NCBI GenBank assembly: GCA_963277665.1
Contig: OY728152.1
Location: 1,191,484,357 to 1,191,548,356 of the forward strand
Direction: 5' to 3'
Source of the DNA: Viscum album
Taxonomy: Eukaryota; Streptophyta; Magnoliopsida; Santalales; Viscaceae
Length of the DNA: 64,000 nucleotides
Shown in pieces: positions 27,459 through 39,975 of the stretch (position 1 is its first letter; the number at the start of each line of letters is the position of its first letter). Both the position numbers and the translations under genes were made by a program. The notes under the pieces were generated by a model. That model had not been told where the DNA came from, made no database searches, and worked only from the letters and a program-made list of their open reading frames with translations.

Positions 27459-28559
27459 TGGGATCCCTAGAGATACATTTAAGAATATATCTTGGGATAT
27501 CTCAAAGGATAATTCTATTTATGTGTTAAAGTATAGAAATATATCTAAAAAGTTTGGTAATAGATTGATTGAGTGGTTTTAAATTAATCACATAACTATC
27601 TAGATACAACAACGGGTTGTGGATCTGTAAAATATTTACATTGGGGTAATATCCCTATAAACACCATATTGAGATAGACACTATCGGGAACTATTTAATG
27701 ACAATGGTCCTTACTACACACCTTATTTTAGACTCCCTGGGGTTATTATTTCTAAATTTGTGAACTCTTTATGAACCATCCTAAAGGAATTTTTTGAAAT
27801 AAAATTTTGAATAACGTAGGATAAACATATGGTGTCATAGATTAGATGTGGTGCCATCATCTATACATCATATATGTAATTTTTAATGATTATGTGGGTT
27901 TTCACCATGATAAGTGTTTCTCACACTATGCTTTCTGGTTTTATCCAATTAAAAGGTCCGGATGAAACTTGGTTTACATTGAATGTTTGATATGTGGAAA
28001 GTATGCGATTTATGACAGTCTAATTCCTATGTGGAAATATCATAAATAGAATTTGGAAGATGGTATGAGTATTGATTATACTTGTAAAGATAAAGAGATT
28101 GTGAATGAAATGTGAAGGTTATGTTATTTTATTTTAGTATTGGATACATTAAAAATAAGAAGAATTATTAGATTGATATTATCAAACACTCAATAAGGAT
28201 TTATATATTATATTCTTATAAATAAGTACAAAGTAATAATTTGATTAAGATAGAGTAATGTTTTAGGAAAAATATAGGATGATTGAAGTGTATATGTTTT
28301 GGAATTAAAATATTGTGTTACATGATTCATGAAGTTTATATGTATTGTTTATATAAGTTTTTCTATAAGTATTTTGAAGAATGTGTAAAATGATAAATAT
28401 GACATAGAAAATTGATTTAATGGAAATGATACATAAAGGTAAAATAACCCATAACATGTTATAGAAGATGATAAAATTATATTTTATATAGATAAATAGA
28501 TAATACATCAAAAAAAAATTATACCTGAACAATGTATAACACATGCTTCCTAGATTTTA
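27459..28559. other. Left interior of the long-LTR element, nothing recognised
   Basis: The LTR is followed at once by TGGGATCCCTAG, which sits where a primer binding site starting TGG would be; the matching tRNA is not recognised. No gag or pol motif was read. The minus-strand open frame at 28305-28544 matches nothing. Confidence 0.35.
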
Positions 28560-28959
28560 ATTCATTCAACCTGTCTCTCTAACGTAGGGGCCCCTATTTG
28601 GAATATCCATCCCACACCCTCCAAAATGGGGCCTCCAAAAACTTAACTATTTTTTCAGGTGATCTCTCCAGCTGTGATTTCCCCAGAAGTCGAATCCTAT
28701 GATTCAATACTCATTCTCCCACCACATTCCCCATAGGTTCCCATTTTCCAATTGGTCCCTTTCGATCACTTGGGTTCTATATGAGATAGTGATGCATGGA
28801 TTCATTGTATTTTGGACTCCTCTTTGTAGAATCATCCCATATTTCTTTCCTAGACCCTGTTGGAGTGGGTTGTAGAGGATAAACTTCCATTGGATATTTT
28901 TCATAGAATCTCTAATAATGTAGTTTGGTATGTTTGAAAAAGGTTTTAGTCTTGAATTG

Positions 28960-29681
28960 AAAATCATATTGTGTGGTGATTCATCTCCCAATATTATTTT
29001 AACATGCGCTTTATTTTATTTTGAGGGTCCATGGAGATCCATTGTGGTTGGTATCTATCCTGGGATGTGTAGTGGGTCACCCTCCTAGTTCTTCCCATAT
29101 TGTTCCATAACTTCTCCATCATACAAGGTATTATGAACTAATTGGGGGGGTTTTAGTGGAGGGATCAACATACCTCTCGGATTGAGGTGGCTTCATTGTT
29201 CCGGATCTATGTGGCCATGGACCAATGACAACCTCTTTTGGTGCATACCATTATCTTATTTTAGGGTATAGATGATCGGAATCCAGTTCTTCTATTTCAA
29301 CAACTATACATTTCTATTAGTGTTATCACCTACAAGTCCAATCATTGGTATTATGTCGAAGATGACAGAAGGATGGACCTGCCTCCCATCAGTACCCATC
29401 ACCTCATGTCAGTCCAGCTCAATGGTTACTAATAAAGGGTCCATCTATTCTTCAATGATCCAGATTTAATGCATCTTACCTCATTTCCCTTGATCCATTC
29501 TCCCCTCCCCTATGGGTCATCTTCAGTGTCGATGATTCATTTTCCTCTCCATTCCATGCCCAAGTTCTTTATAGGACACATTCCCTCATTGGTCACTTCA
29601 TTTGCCCTCTGTCTGGGACATGATGTTCCTCCATCAAACCTAATATTAAAAAAAATTCAGAAATTATATTTTCATCACTGA
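28960..29681 (+). pseudogene. Possible L1 ORF1 (RNA-binding protein) remnant
   Basis: ORF1 proteins of plant L1 elements bind element RNA and carry a conserved N-terminal domain and a zinc knuckle. Here FEGPWRSIVVGIYPGM (about 29020-29070) resembles the tryptophan-containing block of that domain. FALCLGHDVPPS (about 29605-29640) resembles a decayed zinc knuckle with cysteines missing. The frames at 29272-29469 and 29469-29681 are open and carry these blocks. The position, upstream of the endonuclease, fits. The matches are short, so this is tentative. The antisense open frame at 28704-28991 is regarded as chance. Confidence 0.35.
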
Positions 29682-29779
29682 CTCGAGGGAAGCACTGAGG
29701 TCTCGACCTGTACAGTTTTCCATCACCCCCTATAGAAATAGTAAATTACCAAATTGTCTACATAAATATGTGAATATGT

Positions 29780-30383
29780 TTTCATGATGCTCTAAACAGA
29801 TAGATCTCATTGATCCTCTCAATCCCCATCCTCCTCCAACTACTGATTACAACTTTGATCCAATGGAATTCAAGGATCCTCTACAGGATCCTCCACTACT
29901 ATCCTTATTTCCTTGATAGGCTATCAGTAGTCTGTCACATGGAACCCCTAATTAGCCTCCATCTCAAGAGATGTATAATACATTGGGGATGTTCAAATCT
30001 TTATGGAAAGAAGTTATATATCATCTTAGCTACTCTAACATATATTCTTCTATATTCAAGTGAACGAGGTCCTAGAATTATATATCCCTTGATAACATAA
30101 CCCCATACTCCATGGATGTCACTTTTATAGGGTCTAATTCCATGCACACTTCTCTTTAGTGATCTATTTCCAATTGTGGAATACCCATGTATTAGGAGGT
30201 TGTTTTAAAACTGATTTTCTCTAATCCAAACATTATTTAGGAATTATCTTCTTTGTAGTGGTTCTTGATCCAAATCAGAATTTGATGAATTTGAAACATA
30301 AGATTATGGCTCATAATTTCTAATATTAATACCCCCATAAAAATTACATATAGATGTTTTGAAAGCCTAACATTCAAGGGTAG
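29780..30383 (+). pseudogene. L1 ORF1-ORF2 junction, low-complexity coding remnant
   Basis: A proline/aspartate-rich frame (PLNPHPPPTTDYNFDP at about 29815-29865) is followed by broken frames up to the endonuclease. Such Pro-rich tails are common at the end of plant L1 ORF1. No catalytic motif of the endonuclease N-terminus could be read. Confidence 0.3.
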
Positions 30384-30825
30384 ATGACCGATTCATCAGA
30401 TCAATTTGTGATAATTTTTATCTCTAGAGGTGGCCTCTCTCTGATTGTCTCTATAGTGTATTCTTGTTATGATGCACAAGAGAGGTCTAATCTACAGAAG
30501 GATTTTTTGTGCTTAAATTGGGAATCAAGCCATGTATTATTTATAGTGACTAAAATATTGTGCTCAATGCAAAGGAGAAAAAAGGTAGAAGAAAATTTCC
30601 TCAATTGGACAGAAGAGACATCATAGCCTTTTCGGCTCAGAATGATGTCTCAGAAATATGAAATTGATGGAATGGTGTGATAAACAAAGAGGGGGTCATC
30701 ACACCTATTTAAAACCTGGTCAAAGCCTCATTGACTTCCAAGATATTTTACTCTTCTGAAATTATAGGGTTTTCCATTTTCCTCGAAGCCTCTTCGATCA
30801 CTCCCCTGTCCATGTTACTATAATC
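30384..30825 (+). pseudogene. L1 APE-like endonuclease remnant
   Basis: This domain nicks target DNA to prime reverse transcription. The open frame beginning at 30384 reads DQFVIIFISRGGLSLIVSIV and YSCYDAQERSNLQKDFLCL, matching the usual VYGFND-ERR-LW-DL block. Further on, LFDHSPVHV at 30790-30820 matches the terminal SDHSP motif, with Ser replaced by Phe and the Asp-His pair kept. The GDFN motif between them is not recognisable, and stops occur after codon 80. It is the first half of ORF2, directly before the reverse transcriptase. Confidence 0.75.
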
Positions 30826-31129
30826 TCTGGCAATGTAGAATTATATTTGTTCCACTTCTCCTAATATTGGATGGAAAACCCGCACAATAATTGGTATTTT
30901 CTAGATTCATGGATAATGAATTAACATGGGATTGTTTGGGTACACCTTCAAAAAAAATTATAGGCCTCGGGTATGTTCTCAAGTCTTCGCATCCAAATTT
31001 CTACTTCCTCTAATCTTGACATTGAAGTCCTTAGCTCGAATATTGCTAACATAGAAGACACATTAGAAAAAAATTGGAATGAATGAATTCATGGTGAATA
31101 TTATAACAAGAATAGAATCAGTGCTGATA

Positions 31130-32470
31130 TATCACTAACGAAATAACAACGGGCTCATTATAATTCTAGAGACCGATGTCAATGTGAGGTATATCAAAAT
31201 ACTGCATATTTTTACACCTGTATCAAGGAGAAATAATGAAACATATACCCTAAATCCCTATAGAAAACATATCTTATTCAATAAAATGGGAGTTTTTCAG
31301 AGTTATGGATGGTTCATGTATCAAATATAATTTTATAGGTCTCAATTTTTATTGGCATGGTGGTTTTTAGGAAGCCAGGCTAAGCCTTTCGATTCTATTC
31401 CCACATGTGTCTTAGCTCTTGATAATGTGTTCATAAAATCCATACTGGATGAGAAAGAAATTCATGATGTGTCAAGGAACATCAATTAATAGAGTGAACC
31501 ATGTCTCAAAGGATTCCTAGTCTACTTCTATAAGTTCTTATGGGTGTTGCTAAAACATGACCTGGTGGTAGTGATGCATGACTTCTTCCATGAAAATAAT
31601 ATACCACGTATATCTTGTTACACTACATTATTGCTCATCCAAAAAATTAATGGACCATCTGTAATCCAGTATTACCATCCTATAAGTATGTGTAACTTCC
31701 CTCACAACATCCCGACCTATTTGATCAAAAGGAGGCTATACTATTATATATTGTATTGGATATTAGAAGCATAAAATGGGTTTATGATGTGGAGGGATAT
31801 ATAATGGACAATCTTACTTTCTCAAAAATGATTTTTGATATTAAGTTAAGGACCTAACTGTCCAATATTGCTATCAAAATCAACATGTACAATTATAATG
31901 ATCACATTGAATGAAAATTTATTGTTATGGTGCTCACTTTGAATGGATTTTATACTTTGGCTCGAGATCTCCTGTTTATATCATTTTGTTCCCCTTGGAT
32001 ATCCATATTTTTTTGGGGTTGACATTATGGTTTCGTTAAGACAGTTAGGGGTATTATATACAGTGATCCACTCTCCCCAATATTATCCATTCATTCTAAA
32101 TATTCCCTTAACTATATTTTCAAGGGTAATATCTCTTCTATAAGCATACTCTCATACTAGTGCAAATTCAATGAAACTGGGATCTATCAACTCATGTTTT
32201 CAGATGACTCTTTTATCATTGCAGTGAAAACAATTCTCTTAACCATTGTATCCACAATAACATTGAGACATAATACATTTGTAGTGGTTAAGTAGTTAAT
32301 AATGGTAATTGTATCCTATACATTTCCTCTTGCTACTCTTATATGCATGTTACTCTCTTACAAAGCATCATGGCTATCCCCAAGATGAACTTCCTGATAA
32401 ATTATCTTGGAGTTCTAATCTGTCATGGTCATCCAAATATCCATCACATTAAAAATATGGTATGAAAGAT
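31130..32470 (+). pseudogene. L1 reverse transcriptase remnant
   Basis: The entry block CEVYQNTAYFYTCIKEK (about 31180) matches the family pattern EGDRNTAYFHRCIKER. Then DEKEIHDVSRNIN and SEPCLKGFLVYFYKFLW stand for DEIREAV...KSPGPDGF...FFKFFW. The open frame from 31544 reads VVVMHDFFHENNIPRISCYT and YYHPISMCNF (family FRPISLCN). Next are DNLTFSKMIFDIKLR, then YSDPLSPILSI (family QGDPLSPYLFI). The palm motif FSDD at 32197-32208 replaces the usual FADD, with both aspartates intact. FLINYLGVLI at about 32385 matches the LPIKYLGVPL thumb block. At least three frameshifts separate these blocks. Confidence 0.85.
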
Positions 32471-33753
32471 ACCATGATAGTTCATAGACAAATTGATTTG
32501 ATTTTTTTCATTGTTAATAATAATAAATTTGGTCAATAGTGTGCTTTCATCTATTCCCAATAATGTTATTTCAGATGTCAATGTGTTAAATGGAGTCATA
32601 GTGGGTTTTGAAATGACCCTATAATATTTTATTTGGATTGGTCAATTAGAGGGGAAACCCCCACCATATTTCTTTGAGTAGTATAGCAAGAACATTTAGG
32701 GAGGCATGAATTAATTTTAGGAATTTCTAAACTTCTAGGAATTTGATGCACATTAAAATGGATAGGAAGATTATTGATCACTACATTCTATATATAAATT
32801 ACATGGTGGAGATGTACAATAGTGAAATGGGATTAGATTGAACTCATTCTTTCTCCCTTTTATGTATGCATCATTCTCACATATCAAATTTAAAGTACCA
32901 CACCCAATGGATCTTTTGGAGGGGATAATTCAATTTTTGGATACATAATTGGGAAAGAATGAGGAAAAGTATTCTAGGATATCCAACCCTAATTCTAACC
33001 ATATTAATGTCTTGAATTTACCTAAGATTTATGAATATGGTGTTGTATAATCACCAACACAATACCATCTTCCTCATTGAGCTCAAATTCGAACCATATC
33101 ATTGTGTGTTTAATGTTTCTCCATCAGGAAATTTCTTAACTGTGGAGTATCAGTATGTGATTATAGATCACAGTGGTCGGTATTTATGGAGGGATATTAT
33201 GTTTCATTCAATGATCCCTATATGATATATCATCCTCAAAGTATTAGTTAGGAACCTAGTACTCCCCATGGATGAAAACAATATAGTGTATAGTCATCTC
33301 CCTGGTGTTATAGTGATACTGCAATAAGAATCATTTGGAAGAGGGATTATGTCATATTTCCTTTTCTAGTGACTAGGAATGAATATATTGGATCTCCCTT
33401 TGAACCATTACAGGTCCACCTGACTAGACTTCTTCAAGGACCATCATTCCATACCACTGGTTCTAGTGACTGATTCAATATTCTTGAATTTTTGGCATAA
33501 TATTTAATTAATTTTATTGGATGCAAGAACATTTTAATGTAAATGTATAATGAATATCACAATTTACCCATATCAATTATACCTCACAAGCTTTTAGATA
33601 AGAAATTTATTATGGTATATGATCTTCTTCTCCCAAACCAGTGTGATGCCCAATCTTTAGGTCAATACGTATCTATGAAGGGAACTCATACCTCAAGCCT
33701 TAGTGGTAATCAAGGATAGTGGGTTCACTAGTATTATCTTGAAATTAGAAATT
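32471..33753 (+). pseudogene. L1 ORF2 C-terminal region, heavily eroded
   Basis: This lies between the thumb and RNase H, where plant L1 elements usually carry a cysteine-rich zinc-binding block. One open frame (33031-33225) is present but shows no recognisable motif. Other frames are broken. Confidence 0.4.
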
Positions 33754-34110
33754 ATAATCAATATCGATGGATTATGAATCTCTTGTACCATACAGGGAGG
33801 TGGTGTTCGCAAGGACCCCTATGGTTATTTCATCCTTACATTCATAGATGTCTTTGGTGATGGGGACTCTCTTAATGCCAAATCTCATTCACTTCTCACT
33901 ATCCTTTACATGTAATAGGAGGAGAATATTGATCTTTATATGGTGGAAACAAACTCTTCCACAATCCAAATCTCCCTGCTCAGGTCATGGAATTCCCCTT
34001 GTCCATTACCTATATCATCCATTGGTGCAATAGTTTTATCAGATCTCACACTAAATATCTTCATTTCTGGAGTGAGAGGAAAAATTTGTTAATTTTCTTA
34101 TTTTTTTTGA
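33754..34110 (+). pseudogene. L1 RNase H domain remnant
   Basis: This is an RNase H fold that would remove RNA from RNA-DNA hybrids; it is found at the ORF2 end in many plant L1 elements. IINIDG at 33757-33770 matches the first catalytic motif (LNVDGS). GGGVRKDPYGYFIL matches GGGVLRDSSGNFI. DGDSLNAKSHSLL stands for the NEAEARAL block, with the catalytic Glu not seen. NIDLYMVETNSSTIQISLL at about 33930-33980 matches the VETDS motif with Asp changed to Asn. Frames are mostly continuous apart from two stops, so this is one of the better preserved parts of the element. Confidence 0.75.
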
Positions 34111-34298
34111 CAAACCATGATGTGAGTTTCACTTGTTTCTCCAGGCTTGAGTCTATTCCTATTTAAGGGGTTAATATTTTAAGAAGGGATTCCCTCTGTC
34201 TCCATTATTTCTTTCCTCCATAGTTCATTATTCCTCAATTATTCTCATATCATCTCGTTTATTTTTTTGTTTTCCATGTAATTTTTACCCATTGCAAC

Positions 34299-34305
34299 AA
34301 TAAAA
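34299..34305 (+). terminator. L1 polyadenylation signal AATAAAA
   Basis: It follows the RNase H remnant by about 190 bases, after a T-rich 3' untranslated stretch. No poly(A) tail is preserved after it. Confidence 0.45.
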
Positions 34306-34320
34306 TATTTAATTGTTGGT

Positions 34321-35330
34321 TGGTTGATTCGGATAAAGAGATGATGATATGGATAATTAAAAATGGAAAGTATTTTTGACCTTAGAACTGATAACAGATT
34401 TTTTAAAATGTTGGATATTTTATCATGGATGATGTTTACAGCTTCATAGATTAATAGAATATATCTAGTAGTATTTAGATTAATGAAACATACATTTATT
34501 CTAAAAGGATTTATGGTAATTCAACTTATTATAATTTTCAAGAGAATATACAATAATGGTATTTGGAATGTGACAACCAATAAATACTTTTTGATATATG
34601 TGGGATCTATGTTAAGGTGATTTAGTTTCCTATACTCAAATGTTTGTATTTTAATATTTTTTATGGGTTTCAATGTTAACCATTTATGGAATGGTTTATG
34701 TTAAACATATGATTAGGTTCTATATATTAATGTATTATCTCACCACATTAGGATTTATGTTTATGAGAAAACACATTCTAACTATTTTTTAGTGGTTTTA
34801 ACAAATCATTATATTTATGTATCAAATGATCTTTTAGTTCCTCAACAATGAAAAATTCACCTTCATTCCATGGGGTAAGAGAAGAAGTGGTTATCAATCA
34901 AGGTATAAGTAAATTATTATATTCTGCATATGGATCAGAATGAAATCATGTAATCAAATATTTTTTTGGAATAGGGTTCTGAAGTAAAAAAATTTCCTCT
35001 TATCATAATGTTTGATGATATAAATGACCTCTTTTATGCTTCTTAAATTTATGGTATTGTGGTTGTTAAATTTATATGGTTCACCCACATTCATGTGATT
35101 AGTGATCTTTAAAAATCACTATAATTATCTACAATTTTATTTCATTTCCATATTCTCACATGAAGCCTTTGTTCTCACTATATGAGTTACTCTATGTAAC
35201 TGTTATGGTTTTAACATTACATTTTTATGGTAAGTTTTAGTATTCATTTTTATTATGTGTGTTTCTATGATTAGACCTTTCATGTATTAATGGTTTAATT
35301 TCCTAGATGAATTTTTAGGCTGAAATAAAA
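34321..35330. other. Right interior of the long-LTR element, nothing recognised
   Basis: No coding motif was read. It ends in GGCTGAAATAAAA (35318-35330), a purine-rich run directly before the right LTR, which fits a decayed polypurine tract for plus-strand synthesis. Confidence 0.4.
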
Positions 35331-38300
35331 TTTAACGGTGGTATAATTTAACAACTCAATATTTTTCGAAATATTTATTTAAAATTAATTTATTCTATTT
35401 AATATGATTAGTTTCATGAATCACTAAATTTACCTTTTGTTATGTGTTAGAACCAAGTTATTCATGCTATATATGAAACACCAAGTCAGTAATTCACTAT
35501 AACTAACACATAGAGTATCTTTGAGTGCATAAAAAACAAAAGAGGTCTTTAATAATACACTATACCAAATATCTTTGATAAATATCATTACACACAAGAT
35601 CGAGTTTTATCAAACTACGACATACTATTATTAATGTATTATTATAATAATAACATAGCTGTTAAAATGAAACATATGAATGATATTGACTATAATATGA
35701 ATATATGATTTCATCATGTATATAAAATTTATCATTTGGTTATCAATTAGTAATACATGAATCTATGAAAAATTTTATAATAATGAAATTATTTTTCTAT
35801 GAAGACTAATAATCTAAGTAAAAACACAATTTTATCACAATTAAAAAAACAACTTTTGAATATTTTTTTATTAAAATTTATATATTACATATCCAAAAAA
35901 TATTTCTAATATTTCTCAAAGAGTTTTTATTTACATAATATAAGATTAATCCCAATTATATGAATAAGAAGATGTATTTTTCTAAAAGGTTTTTTTATCA
36001 AATTTTAATGGAGAGACCATATTAAATATAATATTTGAATAATTTATAATTTCTATATGAAAAATAAAATTCATTTTTGAAATATTCTTATAAATTTTTT
36101 CTTAGGGTAAATTTTTGGTATTTTACTACAAAGTTTCTAGTTTTTATGGGTAGTGAAAATATTGAATTTTAATTGAAGACATATTTTCATCTAATTTAAC
36201 ATATATTTAAATTAGACATTAATCTGGTTTAAAAGTATTATTTGATCAATTATTCACAATTAATCTAATTTATTTCCTTAGAACTAATTTTACATGGAAA
36301 TCTGTTTTGAAAACAATTCAATCATTTGGACCTTTTCACTTTAAAAATATATAATCTCATCCCTTCTGCAGGATTAAATAAAATAAAATTTATTCCACTT
36401 ATGTGATTCTAATTTGGAAAAACTGATTTGATATATGGAAAAAGAAAAATTAATAATATGGTAAAAAAAAATTCATAACAAAAATATTTTTAAATGTAAT
36501 TAAAATTAATTATAATGACTAATGTAAAAAATGGATTAATTAATATCTCAACATATAATATAAAGTGTAAAAAACTAAACATTTATAAAAAAAATCTATC
36601 TATATATCGGACATAAAACATCTATGGATCTATATTGTTCCATTTTTAACCATTTTGGGACAATTAAAATATTGGGATGACCAAAATATTTTCAGAAATA
36701 CCAAATGAGTTCTTCTCCGGACTTTTAAAAGGCATCATAACCTCCCCTATTGTTACACCTCTCAATAACTTTTGGATCAGACACCTCATACCAAATATAA
36801 TCCTAAACTTCCTCCCCTAATCCTTAAAACCTTATTTTTTCTCTAATCCATCCTAGTAATCCCTTTGGTGAAAACCAATCTGAGTTACCCAATGAATAAG
36901 TAACATCATTCCACATGCTATTTTGTTTTATTTTCATTATAAAACAAAAAATATATTTATATTCAGAGATTAAATTAAAAAATTAGTATCCTAAATATAT
37001 TTGTAATTTTTATATTATTTTTTTACCTTTATTAACACAAACTTCCATAAAATGGGATACAAAATATTCATTCTTGTGTAGGATAGATTATTTCCTTACG
37101 AAACGTTGTCATTCGTTATTCCATATTGATTTTCAAGGACATTAATAATGATGTAATTTATATTATAATATTATATATACGATATTTATGGTTTATTTCA
37201 TTTACTTTAATTATTATATAACACATACATTTATACATTTCATTTTGTGGTAATACGATAACTTCGTTTATGGATGTGCAGACCACCGACTCCCCAAAGT
37301 GATGTGATTCATTCACAATTTACATGGAATGTATTAAGGATATTTTTATTAAATTTATATGATATCTATATAATAGTATTTTTAATATAATTATACTATA
37401 TATATGTATAAAAATATTTCATTTACTTTCTTTTATTAATTTCACAATAAAACAAAAAACATCGTTAATTCGTAAGTACGACCTACCGTCCCCATGAACA
37501 ATGTATTTCTTTTCATATATCTGTATTCTATAGATTATTATAAATATTTATTTAATTAATATATATTATATTGAATTTTTTTGACATATTTTAAATAGGT
37601 AAAAATGATCTATGTATGAGGATCAAGAATAAAAAGTCAAAACACGTACGAAAAACAATGTGGATATTACGAGAAACACAATATTAACATGAAATTGTTA
37701 ATAAATGATATTATAAAGTAACAATAAAATAAATTACTGTATTATATACAAGATTTTGGTTCTCTGGTAGATGTATATTATACTTATATTTATTCTACAA
37801 TAGTTCTGAATGAGTATGATGAGAGTCAACACATATGGTAAGGGTTTTCTTATCTAACTTTTATTTCTATGATATTTATTCTTTATTCACCACTCGTTTC
37901 TTTTATGTAGTGTATCTAATTAATATGGATATATTTAATTTTTATTATAATTAAATTTATGGGTATTTATATATCCATTTTATTATCTCTAATTCATGCT
38001 AATTATTTTATATGCTTCATGTTATATCATTTTCTTCCCCACTGTGTACGATTTAATGCTTCAAAGTGGTGAATGTTTATTACAACAGTCCCATAATTTA
38101 TCAGGATTGTTTATGATTATGCATTCATTAATGAAATATTATGATCCATATTTCATGAATACTCATGTATTTTCATTAATTGTGGTTATTAATCATATCA
38201 TCATTTATTAGTAACATTTTTATATTCATTAGTACTTTTTAAAATTAATATTTTGTAAATAAAATATAACTTCATTTCTATATTCGGTCAAAATTCTTAA

Positions 38301-39970
38301 TTTTTCAAAAACCATGATTTCAAAAATTATTTTAAAAAATATATTAAAATTATATTTTATAATCATTTTAAAGGGAAAATAATATTAAAAGTGTTTTATG
38401 GTTTTCAAAAATTCATTTATATTTTTTTACAATAATTTAATTAAAAACATTTCAATAAAAATTTAATATTTAAGAAGTGTTTAAAATTATATTAAATGAT
38501 TCTATTAAATATTTTAAAAGAATTATTTAAAGAACTGTTTTGTTCACGAAGAGTTTAAATGAATTTTAAATATTACATTAAATGTGTTCAAATCAATTTT
38601 AAAATAATACTATTTTAAAAATTTATTTATTTTTAACAATTATTTTAAATGTTATCATGATTACTTTAAAGGCTTGCAATGAATTTTTTTTAAAATGTTA
38701 TAATGAATCATTTAATCTTTTATCAAGGAAAAAGGTTTTAAAAAATTATTAAACCATCTTATATATCTTTTCAAAGAAAACGTTTTTCAAAATATCATCA
38801 AGATTAATTAATATTTTTTCAATGAGAAAGGGTTTCTAATTATTTTCATGATTATTTTAAATGTTCTTTAAGAAAATATTTTAAATTTGTTTTAAAGCAT
38901 TATTTAAAAAAATTCAAGGTTATATTTAAAGGAAATGATTTACAAAATGATTGATGTTTAAAAAATATTTTTTTCGAATTAATAAAGCTATTTCCCAAAA
39001 AAAATTAGTGTAAAAGTTTTCAAAAAATTTATATTAGATATAAGATGACATCCATTTCTTTTAATAATGTCTTATACTGGATATTATCCAAGGGATTCAT
39101 TAATATTATTTCAATGAATGGGTTATTTTTTGACGACATGTTTTTTTTACAAAACCGGTTTCTATTTCTTGGGTTATATGTTTTTGAAAACCATTTATAT
39201 TTAATGGGGTATATGCTTACAAAACAAAATTCATTTCATGGGTTTGATGAACTTTTTATTAAACCTGTATATTTTCCACTTCTAATGATATGATAACATG
39301 TTTATTATACCAATTTCATTTTATGGGGTATGATATTAATGTTTATTATCTACCAAAACACATATTTATGATTTCATTATGAGGTGAGTGGGACCTATAT
39401 CATTCTTTAATGTATTGGGTAAACATTTAATTGTCATGAGATATACATGGATGCAACTGGGAGTAAAGATGATTCAGTAAATGAATTTTTCCACTATGAT
39501 GGTCTTGGGAATGAAATTTCACTAATAATATAGTCATGTAAATGATCCATGGGTACCAAGATAGTATGGGGGAGTGAACACATACTACTAATATGATCAA
39601 TACAATTTTTCCTTGACTATTATAGATATCATTATATTTGTTTATGTGTCGTCCAAAATTCGATGCCTTATTCCTATGTTATGATTTAATTTTCCTATTC
39701 CCTATTCTATGAAGATATGTATTATGTGTGATGTTTCAAAGAATGGTTCTTTCGACGACTAACCAATTTGAAGATAATATATCTTACATATGTACTAGTT
39801 TTTATGTTTTCATTTTTCCAAAGGCACTACACACATATGATCATTGGGAATCTATTTATGTAATATATTAAGTATTTATAAAAATGGTATAATGTTAATT
39901 TATGTTAACTGACAGTCACTATAAATTAATTTCAGAAATTTTTTCTTTGCAATTGATTATTTTTCATTAG
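35331..39970 (+). repeat. Right LTR of the 22.7-40.0 kb element
   Basis: It begins TTTAACGGTGG and ends TTTCATTAG, directly followed by AATGA. Landmarks shared with the left LTR are CACTAAATTTA (35432), TTTTAAAAGGC (36723), the tandem array (37081-37500), ATGGTAAGGG (37835), ATTTCATGGGTTTGATG-type units (39120-39340), TGGGACCTATATC (39388), and GTACTAGTTTTTATG (39792). The two LTRs differ at a large fraction of positions, so the insertion is old. Confidence 0.8.
37081..37500 (+). repeat. ~197-bp tandem repeat in right LTR, three units
   Basis: Units start at about 37081, 37278 and 37475 (AGTACGACCTACCGTCCCCA). The spacing equals that in the left LTR, so the array predates the insertion. Confidence 0.6.
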
Positions 39971-39975
39971 AATGA
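39971..39975. repeat. Candidate target site duplication AATGA (right)
   Basis: This is the partner of 22684-22688. Together they fix both outer edges of the long-LTR element. Confidence 0.55.

Larger units (their letters stand above)
28560..34320 (+). mobile_element. L1-type LINE with RNase H domain, near full length, decayed
   Basis: Plus-strand remnants occur in the plant L1 order: a possible ORF1, an APE-like endonuclease, reverse transcriptase, RNase H, and a 3' end with AATAAAA at 34299. It is more GC-rich than its surroundings. Both ends are estimates. The poly(A) tail and target duplication were not identified. Confidence 0.8.
22689..39970 (+). mobile_element. Long-LTR retrotransposon with no own coding region (LARD-like)
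   Basis: Two plus-strand direct repeats of 4770 and 4640 bases flank a 7.9 kb interior and are bounded by AATGA on both sides. The interior holds an L1 LINE (28560-34320). The remaining roughly 1.1 kb on the left and 1.0 kb on the right show no gag or pol motif. It therefore resembles a large non-autonomous retrotransposon derivative that later received, or lost its genes around, an L1 insertion. Its LTR belongs to the same family as that of element B, which encodes a chromodomain-type integrase, so B-like elements could have supplied its enzymes. Confidence 0.75.

Noticed and set aside
28704..28991. 95-codon minus-strand open frame
   Set aside because: Antisense to the L1 5' region, which runs on the plus strand; no motif recognised.
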